The notes below the pieces were generated by a model. That model made no database searches, was not told the origin of the DNA, and saw nothing but the letters and a program-made list of their open reading frames with translations. A program made the position numbers and the translations under genes. Of a stretch of DNA of 64,000 nt, positions 61,483 through 64,000 are shown one piece after another (the first letter of the stretch is position 1; each line of letters starts with the position of its first letter). Source of the stretch: DATEPR01 sp036491115 (GTDB lineage Bacteria; Actinomycetota; Actinomycetes; Mycobacteriales; Pseudonocardiaceae); the NCBI GenBank assembly GCA_036491115.1, contig DASXCQ010000010.1, positions 42,705 to 106,704 of the forward strand, in the 5' to 3' direction.

Positions 61483-61600
61483 TGGCCCCGGTTGGGTCGT
61501 GGTTCTTCACCAATGTTGGCCCCGTCTGGGTGGTGACCTCGCTGTTCGTGGGGCAGCGTGTCGTCGCGAATAGTGGCCCCACCCGGGTTGTGATCTTCAC
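61483..61600 (+). repeat. IS21 left-end multiple terminal repeats
   Basis: Three copies start with TGGCCCC at 61483, 61517 and 61574, each followed by a GGGT-n-GTG section. The first and third end in TTCTTCAC and ATCTTCAC. This multiple-repeat arrangement is the IstA binding region of IS21 elements. Confidence 0.85.
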
Positions 61601-61632
61601 GTCGGTGTCGCTTGTCGGCGTGGAGGTCGGGA

Positions 61633-63168
61633 ATGGCGCGGTCGAAGGTGGAACTGTTCGAGCAGATCAGACGGGACAGACGGATCGAAGGACTGTCCAT
61701 CCGGGAGCTAGCGGAGCGGCATCGGGTGCATCGACGCACGGTGCGCCAAGCGTTGGCCAGCGCTCTGCCGCCGCCACGGAAGGCATATCCACGCCGGCCA
61801 CGGCCGGCGGTCGACCCCTACAGCGAGGTGATCGACTCGTGGTTGCTGGCCGACCGGGACATGCCGCGCAAGCAGCGGCACACCGCGCGGCGGGTGTGGC
61901 AGCGGCTGGTCGCCGAGCACGGCGCGAGGCTGGCGGAGGTGACCGTGTCGCGTTACGTCACCGCCCGCAGGGTCGAGTTGGGTCTGGACCGGGTGGAGGT
62001 CGCGGTGCCACAGGCCCATCTGCCCGGTGCGGAGGCCGAGGTCGATTTCGGGGAGTTCGCCGCCACCATCGCCGGGGTGCTGACTACGCTGTGGCTGTTC
62101 GTGATGCGGCTTTCCCACTCTGGTAAGGCTTTCCACGTCGCGTTCGCCTCCCAGGCCCAGGAAGCGTTCCTGGAAGGACACGTCGCCGCGTTCCAGTATT
62201 TCGGTGGCGTCCCGGCGCGGATCCGTTACGACAACCTCAAACCCGCCGTGGTTCGGGTGCTGCGCGGGCGGGACCGCACCGAGTCCGAACGGTTTACCGC
62301 GCTGCGCAGCCACTACGGCTACGAATCGTTCTTCTGCATCCCCGGTATCGGTGGGGCGCACGAGAAAGGCGGCGTCGAGGGCGAGATCGGCCGGTTCCGC
62401 CGCCGTCATCTCGTGCCGGTGCCCACCGTCGCGTCGCTGGCCGAGCTGAACGGGCTGATCGCCACCGCGGACCTTTCCGACGATGCCCGGGTGATCACCG
62501 GCCGGCCGGTCACCATCGCCACGGCGTTCACCGGCGAATTGCCGCACCTGATGGCGTTGCCGCCCGAACCGTTCGACGCGGCCCGGTTGCTCTCGGCGCG
62601 AGTGGACAACCGGGCGCGGGTGTCGGTGCGGCAGTGCTACTACTCGGTCCCGGCCCGCTACGCCGGCCGCCGCCTGCCGGTGCGCCTGTCCGCGACAACG
62701 GTGCAGGTGCTCGACGGTGGCCGGGTCGTGGCCCGCCACGAGCGGGCCGTGTCCAAGTACACGGAAGTCTTGACCCTGGATCACTACCTGGAGGTACTCA
62801 AGATCAAACCAGGTGCGTTGCCCGGAGCGACCGCGCTGGCGCAAGCCAAGGCGTGCGGGGCGTTTACCCAGACGCACCAACGCTACTGGGACGCCGCCCG
62901 CCTCAAGCACGGCGACACGGCGGGCACCCGGGCGTTGATCGAGGTGCTGTTGGCGCACCGCACCCTGCCCGCTGCGGCGTTGCAGACCGCGATGGACACC
63001 GCGGTCGGCACCGGGCTGCTCGACCCGCAGGTCGTGCTCATCGACGCCCGCCGCGCCGCGCACGGACACGTCGCGCCGGTCATCCCGATCGGCGCACTGG
63101 CCCGCTACGACCGGCCCACCCCCTCGTTGGCCGGCTACGACGACCTGCTCACCGGGAGTGGAACATGA
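61633..63168 (+). CDS. istA: IS21 transposase IstA
   Basis: A 511-residue DDE transposase. The helix-turn-helix spans 12-45 (RRDRRIEGLSIRELAERHRVHRRTVRQALA). The integrase core has Asp138 (AEVDFGEF), Asp200 (IRYDNLKPAV) and Glu249 (GGVEGEIGRFRR). A beta domain follows (VSVRQCYYSVPARYAGRRLPVRLS). It cuts and joins the IS ends with the help of IstB. ATG 61633 has GGAGG upstream; an in-frame GTG at 61612 is less likely. The gene looks intact. Confidence 0.95.
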   Translation: MARSKVELFEQIRRDRRIEGLSIRELAERHRVHRRTVRQALASALPPPRKAYPRRPRPAVDPYSEVIDSWLLADRDMPRKQRHTARRVWQRLVAEHGARLAEVTVSRYVTARRVELGLDRVEVAVPQAHLPGAEAEVDFGEFAATIAGVLTTLWLFVMRLSHSGKAFHVAFASQAQEAFLEGHVAAFQYFGGVPARIRYDNLKPAVVRVLRGRDRTESERFTALRSHYGYESFFCIPGIGGAHEKGGVEGEIGRFRRRHLVPVPTVASLAELNGLIATADLSDDARVITGRPVTIATAFTGELPHLMALPPEPFDAARLLSARVDNRARVSVRQCYYSVPARYAGRRLPVRLSATTVQVLDGGRVVARHERAVSKYTEVLTLDHYLEVLKIKPGALPGATALAQAKACGAFTQTHQRYWDAARLKHGDTAGTRALIEVLLAHRTLPAAALQTAMDTAVGTGLLDPQVVLIDARRAAHGHVAPVIPIGALARYDRPTPSLAGYDDLLTGSGT

Positions 63169-63944
63169 CCGCACGAACCGACACCGCCGCACAGGCCGCC
63201 ATCGGTGCCGCAGCACGCGAACTGCACCTGCCCACCATCCGCACCGAAGCCGACCGGCTGGCGGAGATCGCGGTGCGGGAACGGCAAACCCACCTGGTGT
63301 TCCTCGCCGAGGTACTGGCCACCGAGGTCGACGAACGTTGTGAACGGCGTCGGACACGACGCATCACCGAAGCGCGCTTCCCCCGGCTGAAGCGGTTGAG
63401 CGAGTTCAACCTCGACGTGGTGCCCACCATCGCACCCACCCAACTGGCCGCCCTGGCCTCCGGCGCCTACCTGGACGCCGGCGAGCCGGTGGTGCTGCTG
63501 GGTGATTCGGGCACCGGCAAGACACACCTGCTCATCGGGCTGGGCCTGGCCGCCTGCGAGCAAGGCCGCCGGGTCCGCTACGTCACCTGCGCCCACCTGG
63601 TCAACGAACTGGTCGAAGCCGCCGACGACCGCGCACTGTCGCGGGTTGTGGGCCGCTACGCCCGGCTGGATCTGTTGCTGCTCGACGAACTGGGCTACGT
63701 CCAGATCGACCCCCGCGGCGCCGAGTTGCTGTTCCAGATCATCACCGAACGCGAGGAACGCGCCTCGATCGGCATCAGCACCAACTTGCCGTTCAGCGAG
63801 TGGGGATCGGTGTTCGGCGACCCACGACTGGTCGCGGCGATCGTGGATCGGGTCACGTTCAACGCGCACATCCTGGAGACCGGCACCCAGTCCTACCGGC
63901 TGCGCACCAGCAAAACCACCAGCCGCAGCAAGAAAACCAATTGA
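63165..63944 (+). CDS. istB: IS21 helper ATPase IstB
   Basis: A 259-residue AAA+ ATPase that selects targets and stimulates IstA. Walker A GDSGTGKT is at 113-120, Walker B LDLLLLDELGYVQID near 165-180, and ISTNLPFSEWGSVFGDPRLVAAIVDRV near 205-231 is the typical IstB C-terminus. ATG 63165 overlaps the istA stop. It appears intact, so the element may be active. Confidence 0.95.
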   Translation: MTARTDTAAQAAIGAAARELHLPTIRTEADRLAEIAVRERQTHLVFLAEVLATEVDERCERRRTRRITEARFPRLKRLSEFNLDVVPTIAPTQLAALASGAYLDAGEPVVLLGDSGTGKTHLLIGLGLAACEQGRRVRYVTCAHLVNELVEAADDRALSRVVGRYARLDLLLLDELGYVQIDPRGAELLFQIITEREERASIGISTNLPFSEWGSVFGDPRLVAAIVDRVTFNAHILETGTQSYRLRTSKTTSRSKKTN

Positions 63945-64000
63945 CCACAAAGGACACTTCATGCCCGACCTGGACACCCGGGGATGCCACCGAACTCGCC

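Larger units (their letters stand above)
61478..64000 (+). mobile_element. IS21-family insertion sequence (right end outside window)
   Basis: istA and istB overlap by four bases and follow a left end with three copies of a TGGCCCC-type repeat. The apparent start is TG at 61478, as usual for IS21 elements. The 3' end is not reached, because istB stops at 63944 and the window ends 56 bases later. These bases include a new ATG (63961), so the right terminal repeat or the next gene lies beyond. The insertion abuts the 544-aa gene. Confidence 0.9.

Overview
The window is high-GC DNA with strong G/C third-position bias, many GTG starts and frequent ATGA/GTGA stop-start overlaps. It also carries mycothiol (mca), GuaB1-type purine salvage and a TED/Cna-B plus class-F-like sortase pair. 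This fits an actinomycete, most likely in the Pseudonocardiales. Two blocks keep the gene order of the Mycobacterium tuberculosis chromosome. One is eno-ftsB-DUF501-ppx (compare Rv1023-Rv1026). The other is fadA-SGNH esterase-cbs-Pra-metB-greA-DUF4307-mca-small membrane protein-DUF255-hlyIII-uppS (compare Rv1074c-Rv1086), with phoH2 and fum further on. The species and genus cannot be named from the sequence alone.

Layout. 1-5.7 kb: the tail of a lytic transglycosylase, a TPR protein, then enolase, the division protein FtsB, DUF501, a second lytic transglycosylase and Ppx/GppA. 5.8-13.7 kb: an S10 peptidase, a family 5 uracil-DNA glycosylase, a five-gene overlapping operon (DUF4129-like, small membrane protein, MoxR, DUF58, membrane protein) and a type II NADH dehydrogenase. 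13.8-22.7 kb is more accessory: an orphan MvdD/RimK-like ATP-grasp protein with a degenerate active site; a 74-nt short-variable-loop tRNA with anticodon UAA; a GNAT; an esterase; a DivIVA-like coiled coil; a metallophosphoesterase/phosphopantetheinyl transferase pair; a secreted GH16-CBM enzyme; a secreted S1 protease; and an SCO5389-type protein behind a Zur-like box. 22.9-25.3 kb: the sortase and its likely surface substrate. 25.6-30 kb: a Bax-inhibitor-like membrane protein, a TetR/SDR operon, an Mce-associated-type protein and a sigma-70 factor with a VOC protein. 30-47.4 kb: the mycobacterial-order core block, interrupted by ilvA, hppD/lrp and a nucleotidyltransferase relative. 47.5-59.7 kb: a small secreted protein, PhoH2, an ABC-2 exporter, GuaB1, DNA ligase B, a MocR regulator with an EamA transporter, fumarase and a ferredoxin-NADP reductase. 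59.8-64 kb: a 544-aa protein of unknown function abutted by an IS21-family element (istA/istB) whose right end lies outside the window.

How parts fit together. cbs and metB form a transsulfuration pair. hppD faces an Lrp/AsnC regulator across a short intergenic region with a palindrome. PPTase activates carrier proteins encoded elsewhere. The sortase and TED/Cna-B genes overlap by four bases and probably act together on the cell surface. Operator-like inverted repeats are visible before the TetR/SDR genes, thiolase, lrp, the mocR/eamA pair, the GH16 gene and the SCO5389-type gene. Perfect long hairpins separate most convergent pairs. The least explained parts are the tRNA(UAA)/ATP-grasp locus and the junction of the 544-aa gene with the IS21 element.
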